From the NCBI RefSeq assembly GCF_029223485.1, contig NZ_JARHTP010000006.1:62001-126000 (forward strand): a stretch of 64,000 nt of DNA, read 5' to 3'. Both the position numbers and the translations under genes were made by a program. This document shows, piece after piece, positions 50,642 through 59,691 of the stretch (positions are counted from its first letter, which is position 1; the number at the start of each line of letters is the position of its first letter). The notes beneath the pieces were generated by a model. The model ran no database searches. It was given only the letters and a program-made list of their open reading frames with translations, and was not told where the DNA came from. The DNA is from Streptomyces coacervatus (lineage in GTDB: Bacteria; Actinomycetota; Actinomycetes; Streptomycetales; Streptomycetaceae).

Positions 50642-51289
50642 TTACGTCGCCTGCTGCGTCCCGGTCGTCGTGACCTCTCGTACCCATGGGGTCTTGGCGT
50701 CGACGCGGCTGCTCTTCTGGACGTCCCAGGTGCCGTAGCGCGGGTTGACGTCGACGTGGAGTTCCCTGGACGCCTTCGACAGGGCGTTCCAGAAGGCCGG
50801 CTTGCTGGTGTCGGCGCCGAGTGCCTGCGCCAGCTTCTGGGCCTCGAGCTGGAGGCGCAGGTTGTCGTCGAGACGCTTCGGGGCGACGCCGTACTGCTGC
50901 AGCCAGGCCGTTTCCAGCGCCTTGGAGCCGCCGACCTGCTGCTCCAGGCCGGAGCGCATCTGCTGGACTTCCTTGGGGGTGACGGTGACGCCCGCGTCCC
51001 GGGCGGCACGCAGCAGCACCCGGTCGATGACCATCCCGTGGAGGGTGTCGCGGGTGAGGCCGGCGGTCTGCGCGACGGCCTGCTTGTACTGCGCGTCGTC
51101 CTTCACGGCCGCCCGCTGTGCGGTGCGCACCTCGTTCACCCGGGTCTCCAGCTCCGCCACGGTGATCCGCTGACCGCCGACGACGGCTGCCGCACCGGGG
51201 TGCTCAGCGCTTCCGCAGGCGGTGAGGAGGGGGGCCGCGGCGGCGATCGCGGCGGTGAGGACGAGCGCGGTGCGACGGCGGCGGTGCAA
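50642..51289 (-). CDS. SurA-like N-domain chaperone lipoprotein
   Basis: 215 residues from a TTG start (51289) with GGGAGG 6 nt upstream. Lipobox LLTACGS after a basic, Ala-rich signal. The rest (VVGGQRITVAELETRVNEVR, TRDTLHGMVIDRVLLRAARDAGVTVTPKEVQQ, LDDNLRLQLEAQKLAQAL) fits the SurA_N periplasmic chaperone fold without a parvulin domain. Probably helps extracytoplasmic protein folding. Next to mazG, as in related genomes. Confidence 0.85.
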   Translation of the reverse strand: MHRRRRTALVLTAAIAAAAPLLTACGSAEHPGAAAVVGGQRITVAELETRVNEVRTAQRAAVKDDAQYKQAVAQTAGLTRDTLHGMVIDRVLLRAARDAGVTVTPKEVQQMRSGLEQQVGGSKALETAWLQQYGVAPKRLDDNLRLQLEAQKLAQALGADTSKPAFWNALSKASRELHVDVNPRYGTWDVQKSSRVDAKTPWVREVTTTGTQQAT

Positions 51290-51446
51290 GGAAGCCTCCC
51301 GAGGAGATTGTGCGGCGGTGCACAAAGTCTTGCGGTGATCGATGGTAGGCAGTGGGTCGGCTGTGGCCAACCCATTCGACCAACGATTCACGGCGACTTC
51401 GGGCACCGCCGCGCCCCCGCAGCGCGTACGCGCGCGCGTGCCGGGG

Positions 51447-52271
51447 TCAGCTCGTGATCGCCACCGGGGCGTCCCAGGCGTCGCGGTCCACGGTGATCGT
51501 GTACCCGTTCCGCGTCTCCTTGCTGTTGACCAGGTACTGGTGGGCGCGGCTGTGGTCGGTGAACTGGGTGGAGCCCCACGGCCAGTCCGTGGTCGTGGTG
51601 TTCTGCTTGTCCCACAGGGCGTACCAGAGGTTGCCCGGCAGGTCGGTCTTGTCGGTCGCGGTGGCGATCGCCTTGGCGCTGGAGCTGGTGAAGCCGTAGT
51701 AGCCGGTGCGGTACGTCTTGGCGTGCAGCTCCTTGTCGAAGGCGCGCACATACGTCAGCACGGCGTTGTTGCAGGACGTGTTCGTGGTGTCGTACGACTC
51801 CATGTCCAGGTAGATCGGGCTGCCGGCCTTGATACCGAGCGCCGAGGCCTTGGCCACCGCGTCGTCCGCCTCGCTCTTGCCGACGGTCGCGGCGGTGGAG
51901 GCGCTGATCTTCTCGGAGCCGCCGGATCCGCAGGACGGCTGGGCGCCGACGTAGAGCGGGATGAGTTTCCAGCCGACCGTGCTGACCGACTTCACCCAGG
52001 AGGCGTTCAGGTTGGGCTGGGGGCAGCCTCGGTTCTTGCCGCCGATGTAGACGGCGGCGGCGCCGTAGAAGCCGGTGTGCCAGGCCTTCATCGCGGCGAG
52101 GGAGGGTGCGGCGCAGGTGTCGAAGGCGCGTCCGGTGTATGTCTTCTGCGCGGGCCAGGTGGTGGCGGCCATGGAGGTCTGCGCGGCGATGCCCGCTCCG
52201 GCGACGACTGCGGCACCGGCGACGGCCCACGTGATGTGTCTGCGCTTCCTGGACTGCCGATGTCCTGCCAT
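51447..52271 (-). CDS. Secreted DUF1906 glycoside-hydrolase-like protein
   Basis: 274 residues: signal peptide with KRRH and an AQTSMA cleavage site, then a TIM-barrel-like DUF1906 domain (GRAFDTCAAPSLAAMKAWHTGFYGAAAVYIGG, KLIPLYVGAQ, IYLDMESYDTTN, RTGYYGF, WDAPVA). The acidic DMES lies where GH25-like lysozymes keep catalytic acids. Probably acts on cell-wall polymers; substrate not established. GGGTGGGG precedes ATG 52271. Confidence 0.85.
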   Translation of the reverse strand: MAGHRQSRKRRHITWAVAGAAVVAGAGIAAQTSMAATTWPAQKTYTGRAFDTCAAPSLAAMKAWHTGFYGAAAVYIGGKNRGCPQPNLNASWVKSVSTVGWKLIPLYVGAQPSCGSGGSEKISASTAATVGKSEADDAVAKASALGIKAGSPIYLDMESYDTTNTSCNNAVLTYVRAFDKELHAKTYRTGYYGFTSSSAKAIATATDKTDLPGNLWYALWDKQNTTTTDWPWGSTQFTDHSRAHQYLVNSKETRNGYTITVDRDAWDAPVAITS

Positions 52272-52405
52272 GTGTACCCCACCCTGGTTGTGCGTTGCCT
52301 GGCGTAAAACGAACGGCAACGTATCCGGCACCACTCATGTGTTCGGGAAACATAAGCCCCGCAAGATCACAAGATTCTCCCAGGGCACGGCAAAATCCAC
52401 CGGCC

Positions 52406-53941
52406 CTAGCCGCGCACCTGCCCCAGCCACTGCAGCGTCCTGCGGATCTCCGCGGCGAGCGGGTGCCCGGGTCCGCGCAGTCGCTCCACGTCCATCAGCA
52501 GTCGCGCCAGGGTTTCGTGGGCGGCCCCGCGGTCGCCGAGGGCGAGCAGGAGGTGGCCGATGCGGCGGCGGACGTCGTGGGCGAGCTCGGGGTCGCCGGC
52601 CACGTACTGGTTCTCGTAGTACGGCAGCAGCGAGCGGTACTCGGCGAGCGCCGCGGCCGGTTCACCGAGCGACTCCAGGCACTGTGCGGCCTCGTAGCGG
52701 AAGCGCAGCGACTGGGGGTCGGCCTGGCCGGCCTCGGCGGCGCGTTCGTCGGCGAGGCGGCGCAGTTCGGGCAGCGCGCGCCGGTACTGGCCGTCGTCCA
52801 TGAGGGTGGCCGCGTACTGCTTGCGCAGGGTGCGTACGACCGGGGAGTGCTCGCCGTGCTGTTCGGCGGCGGCGGGCAGGATCGCGCCGAGGATGTCGAC
52901 GGCCTGGGTGATGCGACCCTCGCCGAGGAGGCGCTTGACTTCGTCGACGGCGCGGGCGACGTCCGGTTTCTCCGCCTTCTCCGCTCTCTCGACCGCCGGG
53001 GCGGGCTGGGGCGCGGGGGTACGCGCGCGGTCCGGCCAGGGGGCGTGCGGGCGTAGGAAGGGACGCGTGGGGTCCAGGGGCGCCCCGGTGGGCGTCCCGC
53101 GCGCGGGCAGCAGCAGCTCCAGGTGCTCGTAGACCTCCTGGGCGGAGGCGGGGCGGTGCAGCGGGTCCTTGGCGAGCAGGCGCAGGACGAGGGTTTCGAG
53201 CGCCTCGGGGACTTCGGGGCGGATACGGCGCACGGGGACCGGCGGCTCGTACAGGTGCCGGTGCAGTACGCCGAGTGCCGTCGAGCCTGCGAACGGGACG
53301 TCGCCGCTGAGGAGTTCGTGCAGCAGCACACCGAGTGCGTACAGGTCGGTGTACGGGCCGACCGCGCCGCCCATGGCCTGCTCGGGCGCCATGTAGGCGG
53401 GCGAGCCTATGGGCGTGCCGGTGTGGGTGAGACGGGTGGTGTCGGCGTCCATGACGGAGGCGACGCCCAGGTCGAGGACGGTGACCGTGCCGTCCTGCTT
53501 CACCATCACATTGCGCGGCTTGAGGTCGCGGTGGACGATCGGCACGGCGTGCACGGCGCTCAGCACGGCGCACAGTTGCGCGGCGACCGCGACCGCCCAC
53601 TGCCACGGGTACGGGTCGTGCTCGGCAAGGTGGTCGGACAGATCCGCACCGTCGACGTACTGCATGACGAGGAACAACTCCTCGCCCTCGCTGCCCGCGT
53701 CGTGCACCGTGACCAGGCCGGGGTGGTCGACCTGCGCGGTGACCCGGCACTCGCGCACGAAGCGGCGGCGCAGTTCGTCGGCCTCCTGCCCGGCCACCTT
53801 GTCGGGGCGCAGCAGCTTCACCGCCACCCGCCGGTCGAGCCGCCCGTCGTACGCCGTCCAGACCTGGCCCATGCCGCCCTGCCCGATGAGCGTGGACAGC
53901 GCATAGCGGCCGGCGACGACACGTCCTGCCGCCACGGTCAC
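52406..53941 (-). CDS. Serine/threonine protein kinase with C-terminal TPR-like region
   Basis: 511 residues. Kinase domain 1-270: LIGQGGMGQVW, VAVKLLRP, HRDLKPRNVMV, DLGVASVM (DFG replaced by DLG), GSPAYMAPEQA. A Pro/Arg-rich linker and ~180 residues of helical TPR-like repeats (AVDILGAILPAAAEQHGEHSP, ALPELRRLADERAAEAGQADPQSLRFRYEAAQCLESLGE) follow. No transmembrane helix. The GTG start overlaps the stop of the upstream membrane gene (GTGA), so the two are coupled. Confidence 0.9.
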   Translation of the reverse strand: MTVAAGRVVAGRYALSTLIGQGGMGQVWTAYDGRLDRRVAVKLLRPDKVAGQEADELRRRFVRECRVTAQVDHPGLVTVHDAGSEGEELFLVMQYVDGADLSDHLAEHDPYPWQWAVAVAAQLCAVLSAVHAVPIVHRDLKPRNVMVKQDGTVTVLDLGVASVMDADTTRLTHTGTPIGSPAYMAPEQAMGGAVGPYTDLYALGVLLHELLSGDVPFAGSTALGVLHRHLYEPPVPVRRIRPEVPEALETLVLRLLAKDPLHRPASAQEVYEHLELLLPARGTPTGAPLDPTRPFLRPHAPWPDRARTPAPQPAPAVERAEKAEKPDVARAVDEVKRLLGEGRITQAVDILGAILPAAAEQHGEHSPVVRTLRKQYAATLMDDGQYRRALPELRRLADERAAEAGQADPQSLRFRYEAAQCLESLGEPAAALAEYRSLLPYYENQYVAGDPELAHDVRRRIGHLLLALGDRGAAHETLARLLMDVERLRGPGHPLAAEIRRTLQWLGQVRG

Positions 53942-54528
53942 CTTCCGCCCTCGTGGTGGCCGTCGGTGTGGCCGGGATGCTGTCGCAGATAGTCGCTGAG
54001 CTCGTCGAGTTCGGCGCGCACCTGGTCGATACGGGCGGGCGCGGGGCGCTGCGGCGGGGGCGGCGGTACGGGCGTGGGGGGCGCTGCCACCACGGGCGTC
54101 TGCGGGTGGGTGGCCGCGTACGGCGACGGGGGCTGCGGGTAGCCGTAGCCCATGCCCGGGGCCGGGGGCACCGGATGGCCGGTGTGGCGCGGCCCGTAGT
54201 GCTGTATGTCCGCGTACAGGTAATAGGCGGTGCAGGCTGCTGCATTGAGCAGCAGGATGATCATGCCCGTGTTGCCGTTCGGCGTGCTGAAGTCGTCGGT
54301 GTGGTCGGTGGCGAGGAAGCCGAAACTGATGCCGAGGACCGCCAGCGATCCGGCGAAGATCCACCAGTCGCCGCGCTTGCGGGTCACGATCGCCGCCCGC
54401 AGCGTCGCCACCCAGGCCAGGAATCCGATGCTGAGGACCGGCACCGCCACGAAGATCACGCGCAGCAGCACCAACACCCCGGTCGAGGGTCGGCGCGGCG
54501 GAGGCGCGGCGAAGCCGTGGCCCTGCAT
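53938..54528 (-). CDS. Membrane protein coupled to the Ser/Thr kinase
   Basis: 196 residues from ATG 54528 (AGGAG upstream). Three hydrophobic helices (VLVLLRVIFVAVPVLSIGFLAWVA, WWIFAGSLAVLGISFGFLA, MIILLLNAAACTAYYLYA) and a Pro-rich cytoplasmic tail ending in a helix (QVRAELDELSDYLRQHPGH). Translationally coupled to the soluble kinase; it may recruit the kinase to the membrane (inference). Confidence 0.8.
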   Translation of the reverse strand: MQGHGFAAPPPRRPSTGVLVLLRVIFVAVPVLSIGFLAWVATLRAAIVTRKRGDWWIFAGSLAVLGISFGFLATDHTDDFSTPNGNTGMIILLLNAAACTAYYLYADIQHYGPRHTGHPVPPAPGMGYGYPQPPSPYAATHPQTPVVAAPPTPVPPPPPQRPAPARIDQVRAELDELSDYLRQHPGHTDGHHEGGR

Positions 54529-54666
54529 GGCTGCTCCTGGAGGCCTGATGGGGACGAACACAAACGCTGAGTCCGAGCGTATAGGCCGACAAGGACAACC
54601 GGTCACGGCTTGTACCGAACCGTTGTCCGGACCGTTGTCCTGCATCAGTCCGGCATCGGCCCGGCG

Positions 54667-57036
54667 TCAGTCCGGCGCGACCGTCCCGTCCGTCAGCCCG
54701 TCGTACATCCCGCGCACGAGCAGCTCCCCGAGCCGGCCCGCATGCCTGAGCGCCCCCTCGAACTCGTCCAGGGCGCGGAAGCGTTCGCCGTAGCGCCGCT
54801 GTTCTTCGAGGGGCAGCCGGGGCAGTTGGAGGCGGCGTACGTCGAGGCGGGTGGCCGTGGACGCGTAGCTGCTGGCCTGGCGGTTGTTGGCGGTGCCGCG
54901 CAGGAAGCCGGCGAGGAACCACGGGTCGAGTGCGGTGGGATCGGGGCGCAGGAGCACGAGGTTGCGCCCCAGGGCGGCGCCCGCGGTCGCGTCGTCGATC
55001 ACGCGCGCGACCGAGCCGCCGCCGAGCACCGGGACGACGACGTCGCCCGGCTGTGTCAGCACGGCGTCCTCGTCGCTCTCGGGGAGCGCACCGGACGGGG
55101 CGGTTCCGGCGAGGACGTCGTGGTCGGTGAGCACGGGCACGCGCGCGTGACCGCCGTTTCCGCCGGTACGCATCACCAGGGCGCCCCCGCGCGCGAATTC
55201 GCCGACGGTGGTGAACGGCCAGCGGGGCGCGGGCTGTCCGTGATCCGCGGGCGGCGGAGTGAGGTCGGCGGTCAGCCGCAGGGTCTCACCGAGGCGTTCG
55301 CGTACGGCGGTGAGCGCGTCGGCGCCGTCGGCCGCGGCCGGGGGCGGCAGATGGCGGGCCGGGGCGAGGTCGACGTCGTCGTCGAGAAGGTCGATGACGG
55401 GGAGGGAACGGGCCAGACCCGGACGTTCCTGCAGCGTGCCGGCACGGTCGAAGGCGCCCCAGACGTCGAGCACGGCCTCACGGACGGCCCGCCAGTCGGG
55501 CCCGCCGCGCCCCTCGGTGGCGAACTGCCCGGTGTCGGCGAGCAGCACCTCGGGCTGCGCGGGCGCCTTGTCGGGACGGCGCAGCACCCACAGGTGGAGC
55601 GGGATGTTGTACGGGGGTGCAGCCCCGAGCGGCAGCGCGATGACGGCGCGGAGGGCGCCGCGGCGCAGCAGGTCGGCGCGGATGCGACGGCCGGAGCGGC
55701 GGGAGGCGGCGGCGGGCGGCATGAGGAGGACGGCGGTGCCACCGTCCTTGAGGCGGGCGAGGGCGTGCTGGACCCAGGCCAGCTCGGACTCGTTGCGGGC
55801 CGGGAAGCCGTACTCCCAGCGGGGGTCGTAGGCGAGTTCGTCGTGGCCCCAGTTGCGTTCGTTGAACGGCGGGTGGCACAGGACGGCGTCGGCCTGCAGC
55901 CCGGGGTAGGCGTCGGCGCGCAGGGTGTCGCCCGTGGCGCCGCGCACGGTGGCCTGCGTGTGCAGGGCGAGCCGGAGGGCGGTGAGCGCGGCGAGTTCGG
56001 GGGCGCTGTCCTGGGCGTACAGCTCCTGGTCGGGGCGGGGGGTGACGGAGCGCAGAAGGGCGCCGGTGCCGCAGGCGGGGTCGAGGAAGGTGCGGGCGGG
56101 ACCCGCCAGGTCGGCCATGAGACCGGCGAGTTCGGCGGGGGTGAGCGTGTACTGGCGCGGGTTGGCGTCGAGATGCCGGCCGAGCAGGAACTCGAAGGTC
56201 TGCCGGGCGCCCGACTCGGCGGCGAGCTCGGCGACACCGCGCAGGAGGGGAGCGGAGGGGAGGAGTTGGGGGCCGGAGGGGGCGTGAACGGCGGGTGGGG
56301 TGTTCACAGCCGCCGATCCGCTCGCGCCGGTTGCCGGGTGAACGGGCTGTTCGGTGTTCACGGCGAGTGGGGAGTTCGGGGAGTTCACAGCAAGCGGGGA
56401 GTTCACACGGGATACCGTGCTTCCGGCCGCCGACGTGTGAACACCGGACACCGTGCCTCCGGCAGTCTGCGTGTGAACACCGGACTCGGCAGCCCCGGCC
56501 GCCCGCGTGTCCACACCGGACACGGCGCCCCCGGCCGCCCGCGTGTTGACACCCGAAGCCGCACCTCCGGCCGGCCGCGTGTGAACACCCGAAGCCGTAC
56601 CTCCAGCCGCCCCGCCGTGAACACCCCGTCTCCGCCGCGCCGCCCCGAAGCGCGGCACCAGCACTTCCTCCAGTGCCCCCGTCAGCATCGCCACCAGCCG
56701 CTCGTCCGACCCCGCGCTCGCCTCCAGCCACACAGTCGGCCGGTCATGGAGGAGCAGCAGTACACAGCCGGCGTGCAGCAACGCCGTGACCGGGCCCTCG
56801 GGATGTCCGGCAAGCTGCTGCCAGACGCGCTCGCGGAGCGGGACCTCGGCGAGTTTGCCCTGCTTGCGCAGCCATGCCTCGACCTCGGCGAGTGCGAAGG
56901 ACGGGCTCGTCTCGGTGCCGCCGACGGGCTTGGGGAAGTCGGCGTGGCGGCGACGCCAGTTGCTGACGGCGGCACGGCCGACGCCTGCGAGCCGGGCGAT
57001 TCCGGCGGCGGTCACCTCTGTCGCGTTGTCCTGCAC
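54667..57036 (-). CDS. N6-DNA-methylase-like protein with HTH, tandem repeats and specificity-like C-terminus
   Basis: 789 residues from GTG 57036. Residues 8-60: HTH (AAGIARLAGVGRAAVSNWRRR). 138-209: six 12-residue repeats. ~275-500: HsdM-like methylase (TFEFLLGRHLDANPRQYTLTP, SAM motif FLDPACGTGALL). Motif IV, normally NPPF/Y, reads VLCHPPFNE, His replacing the catalytic Asn. ~620-789: HsdS-like target-recognition region (FTTVGEFARGG, RLDVRRLQLPRLPLEEQRRYGERF). No restriction subunit is nearby. It could be a non-canonical methyltransferase, or a DNA-binding regulator using a methylase fold. The HTH and SAM motif are clear; catalytic competence is doubtful. Confidence 0.8.
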   Translation of the reverse strand: MQDNATEVTAAGIARLAGVGRAAVSNWRRRHADFPKPVGGTETSPSFALAEVEAWLRKQGKLAEVPLRERVWQQLAGHPEGPVTALLHAGCVLLLLHDRPTVWLEASAGSDERLVAMLTGALEEVLVPRFGAARRRRGVHGGAAGGTASGVHTRPAGGAASGVNTRAAGGAVSGVDTRAAGAAESGVHTQTAGGTVSGVHTSAAGSTVSRVNSPLAVNSPNSPLAVNTEQPVHPATGASGSAAVNTPPAVHAPSGPQLLPSAPLLRGVAELAAESGARQTFEFLLGRHLDANPRQYTLTPAELAGLMADLAGPARTFLDPACGTGALLRSVTPRPDQELYAQDSAPELAALTALRLALHTQATVRGATGDTLRADAYPGLQADAVLCHPPFNERNWGHDELAYDPRWEYGFPARNESELAWVQHALARLKDGGTAVLLMPPAAASRRSGRRIRADLLRRGALRAVIALPLGAAPPYNIPLHLWVLRRPDKAPAQPEVLLADTGQFATEGRGGPDWRAVREAVLDVWGAFDRAGTLQERPGLARSLPVIDLLDDDVDLAPARHLPPPAAADGADALTAVRERLGETLRLTADLTPPPADHGQPAPRWPFTTVGEFARGGALVMRTGGNGGHARVPVLTDHDVLAGTAPSGALPESDEDAVLTQPGDVVVPVLGGGSVARVIDDATAGAALGRNLVLLRPDPTALDPWFLAGFLRGTANNRQASSYASTATRLDVRRLQLPRLPLEEQRRYGERFRALDEFEGALRHAGRLGELLVRGMYDGLTDGTVAPD
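56410..56625 (-). repeat. Six 36-bp tandem repeats inside the methylase-like gene
   Basis: Encodes residues 138-209 as six 12-residue units of the form GVHTRxAGGxxS (examples GVHTRPAGGAAS, GVNTRAAGGAVS, GVDTRAAGAAES). Exactly 216 bp, in frame. Degenerate further units (VNSPLAVNSPNSPLAVN) follow. A likely length-variable linker between HTH and methylase parts. Confidence 0.85.
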
Positions 57037-57127
57037 CCGCCCGACTCCCTTCGTTGTCGCACTGTGACGCCGAGCATACCGACGTACGCAAGATCCATGC
57101 ATTCACGCCCGTGTACACACTTGGTCT

Positions 57128-57167
57128 TGTGAATCGTGTTGACTCGGTTCACACGCTCTGCTGTTAT
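57128..57167 (+). promoter_or_regulatory. Promoter and overlapping dyad upstream of the duplicated-domain gene
   Basis: TTGACT (57139-57144), 17 nt, TGTTAT (57162-57167) is a fair vegetative-type promoter for the gene at 57250. TGTGAA (57128-57133) and TTCACA (57148-57153), 14 nt apart, straddle the -35, suggesting a repressor site. The gap 57037-57249 has no gene. Confidence 0.4.
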
Positions 57168-57249
57168 TGACCCAGCGAACACCGCGAACGGTGGCCGACC
57201 GGCGAACGACGGCGGTCGCCGGTCGCCGTATCCGAGGGGGGACATCGCC

Positions 57250-57936
57250 ATGGGCATGAAGGGCAAGATCGCGCTGGGCGCCGTCGTGGGGGTCGTGGTC
57301 ATCGGCGTCGTATCGGCGAACGCAGGCGCCAACGGAAACGGCTCCGCCTCCGGCACACACTCCTCCACCTCCGCGCAGCACGGCTCCGGGGGCAAGAAGG
57401 CGCAGGCCGCAGAGAAGAAGGCCGCCGGGAAGAAGAAGGCCGCGTTCGCGGGGGACGGCGACTTCCAGGTCGGTTCGGACGTCAAGCCCGGCACCTACCG
57501 CACCACCGGCAACACCGACGGCATGTGCTACTGGGAGCGCGCCAGGGACGCCAAGGGCGAGACGGACTCGATCCTGGCCAACGACAATGTCAGCGGCACC
57601 AGTTACGTCACCGTCAAGGCGACCGACAAGCTCTTCAAGTCCAACGGCTGCAAGGACTGGGAGGCCGTCGACGTCAGGGCGAAGGGCACGCCCGCCGCCA
57701 CGATGGCCGGCGACGGCGGGATGTTCGGAGTCGGCACCGACATCGCCCCCGGCACCTACAGGTCCACCGGCAACACCGACGGCTCCTGCTACTGGGAGCG
57801 CACCAAGGACGCCGACCACTCGCTCCACTCGATCATCGCGAACAACAACGTGACCGGCACGGCCGTCGTCACGATCAGCGCCTCGGACGGCTACTTCAAG
57901 ACGACCGGCTGCGGCGACTGGAGGAAGACGGCGTGA
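57250..57936 (+). CDS. Exported or membrane-anchored protein with a duplicated ~75-residue domain
   Basis: 228 residues. N-terminal hydrophobic helix (ALGAVVGVVVIGVVSANAGA), a Lys/Ala-rich linker (KKAAGKKKAAF), then two copies of one domain: each has VGxDxxPGTYRxTGNTDG, CYWER and a C-terminal Cys in GCxDW. The two Cys per copy probably pair. I do not know the family name. ATG 57250 with GAGGGGGG upstream; ATG 57256 possible. Confidence 0.82.
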   Translation: MGMKGKIALGAVVGVVVIGVVSANAGANGNGSASGTHSSTSAQHGSGGKKAQAAEKKAAGKKKAAFAGDGDFQVGSDVKPGTYRTTGNTDGMCYWERARDAKGETDSILANDNVSGTSYVTVKATDKLFKSNGCKDWEAVDVRAKGTPAATMAGDGGMFGVGTDIAPGTYRSTGNTDGSCYWERTKDADHSLHSIIANNNVTGTAVVTISASDGYFKTTGCGDWRKTA

Positions 57937-58181
57937 CCCGGCCCTTCCCGTGACCGTCGGGGCGCGGCCCGGGCACCCGGCCCGGCGCCAGGTCCCCGGC
58001 CGCCCGGGCCCCCTCGGATCCGGCTGCCCCGCCCCCCGCATCTACCATTACCGCTCGCCGCTCACCGAGCCGGTTCCACCGGCCTCCACGGGCGGTCCCA
58101 CCCCCCGCGCCCCGGCTGCTTCCAGCCCGCGTACGGCATGCCGTGCGCTTCCCCGTCAGCACCATCCTTTGAAGGACTGTC

Positions 58182-58898
58182 ATGCGTCTCTCGCCTCGTA
58201 TCGCCACCCTGCTCGCCGTCGCGGCGCTCCCTCTGGCCCTCACCGCCTGCTCGTCCGGTTCCTCCGACAACGGGGGCGCGGCTTCCTCCGACAGTGCGGG
58301 CGCGGCCAAGGCGAAGGACCCCAACGCCGGTCTGCCCACCGGTACGCAGTTGAAGAAGGCGCTGGCGCCCGCGTCGGCCTTCCCCGCCGGGCTCGCCCTG
58401 GAGGCCGACGGTTCCTCGGACACCGGCGGCGCGTTTCAGTCCGTGTCCGCCAGGAGCACCGCGAAGCCGGACTGCACCAGGCTGGAAGCCACGTCCTGGA
58501 TCCAGGTGAGCGGCTACAAGGGGGGCGTGTCGTTCGCGCAGAACGACTACGCGAACAAGGACAAGACGCAGGAGGTCGCCCAGGAGATCGACACCTTCCA
58601 GGGCACCACGGCCGCCGCGGTGATGAAGGGCCTGCAGACCGTCGCCGCCGAGTGCGCCACGTTCACGGACACCGACGCGCACGCCAAGGTGAAGCTCACC
58701 GGCAGGTCCACGGCCGGGCTCGGGGACGAGGCCTACACGATGACGCTGACGAGCGGCACCTGGGAGAACGGCACCACCCTGATCGCGACCCGGTCCGGCA
58801 ACTCGGTGGTCACCGTGCTGTCCACGGCGGGCGGCGACAACGGTGCCGCGTCCGCGAAGAAGGTGACGACGACGGTCCTCGCGGCGCTGAAGAAGTAG
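58182..58898 (+). CDS. Lipoprotein of unknown function
   Basis: 238 residues. Lipobox LALTACSSG after MRLSPRIATLLAVAALP; Ser/Gly/Ala linker; then an alpha/beta domain (AFPAGLALEADGSSDTGG, CTRLEATSWIQVSGYKGGVSFAQND, KGLQTVAAECATFT, GLGDEAYTMTL, VTVLSTAGG) reminiscent of the extracellular PknH-type sensor fold with two Cys. AAGGACTGTC precedes ATG. No partner kinase adjacent. Confidence 0.82.
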   Translation: MRLSPRIATLLAVAALPLALTACSSGSSDNGGAASSDSAGAAKAKDPNAGLPTGTQLKKALAPASAFPAGLALEADGSSDTGGAFQSVSARSTAKPDCTRLEATSWIQVSGYKGGVSFAQNDYANKDKTQEVAQEIDTFQGTTAAAVMKGLQTVAAECATFTDTDAHAKVKLTGRSTAGLGDEAYTMTLTSGTWENGTTLIATRSGNSVVTVLSTAGGDNGAASAKKVTTTVLAALKK

Positions 58899-58944
58899 GC
58901 GAAGCCGGGCGGCCGGTCCTGACCGCCCGGCGCCGCCGTCTCCC

Positions 58945-59691
58945 CTACAGCCGGTGCCGCATCCACACGTTGGGCTCGACGTACACCGCGTACCCGCGCT
59001 CCGGTTCGCAGCGCACCGGCACCAGCGCCCCGGGCACCTCTATGTCGCCCTGGGTGTCGAAGGGCAGCCCGGTCCAGCCGCGCCACTCCTCCAGGGAGGC
59101 GGCGACGGTCATGGAGGCCGGCGCCACGCGTTCGACGGCCGCCCCGGCTCGGGCGTGGACGCGCAGCCACGGGTCGTGCGGCAGGCCGTCCTCCCGCACC
59201 CGGTGCGCGTACTCCTCGATCGGGGTGTGCGGTTCGAGGTGCTTGGCGCTGGGGCGGACCGGGGCGACGACCTCGGTGAAGCCGTGGGTGCGGGCGTTGT
59301 CCCGCATCGCCTCCAGCATCCGCCCGGACAGGCCGAGGCCCTGTGCGTCCGGGCGGACCACGATCGAGATCGCGCTGACGGTGTCGGGGCGCACCCCGCG
59401 GCGCAGGTCGGCGAAGGCCCACACGAGGACCTGGTCCCAGCCGCGGTCGGGAAGTTCGCCCCGGCCCTCGGTGTCGAGCCGGAACGGCACGCTGTAGGCG
59501 TGCGCGACGACTTCGCCCCGCTCGTTTTCGGCGAACAGCACGTGCTGCGGGAACTCGACGGGGATCCGCCCGTAGTGGGAGTCGCCCACCGGGTCCTGGG
59601 TCGTGAACTCCGCCCAACTGTCGGGCATGTCGAGCACCGCCTGCAGCATCTCGGGACGTGCGGCGAGACTCGACACCTTCAGATCTCTCAT
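58945..59691 (-). CDS. GNAT-family N-acetyltransferase-like protein
   Basis: 248 residues. The acetyl-CoA loop is recognisable as ISIVVRPDAQGLGLSGRMLEAMRDNAR (R-x-Q-G-x-G motif). Flanking regions (YSVPFRLDTEG, EVVAPVRPSAK, VRCEPERGYAVYVEPNVWMRH) are particular to a Streptomyces-type family. Substrate unknown. Its ATG overlaps the stop of the HNH gene by 1 nt (TGATG), so the two are coupled. Confidence 0.82.
   Translation of the reverse strand: MRDLKVSSLAARPEMLQAVLDMPDSWAEFTTQDPVGDSHYGRIPVEFPQHVLFAENERGEVVAHAYSVPFRLDTEGRGELPDRGWDQVLVWAFADLRRGVRPDTVSAISIVVRPDAQGLGLSGRMLEAMRDNARTHGFTEVVAPVRPSAKHLEPHTPIEEYAHRVREDGLPHDPWLRVHARAGAAVERVAPASMTVAASLEEWRGWTGLPFDTQGDIEVPGALVPVRCEPERGYAVYVEPNVWMRHRL

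Noticed and set aside
56410..56625. CRISPR array
   Set aside because: Repeats are contiguous 36-bp coding units without unique spacers and lie in frame within a gene.
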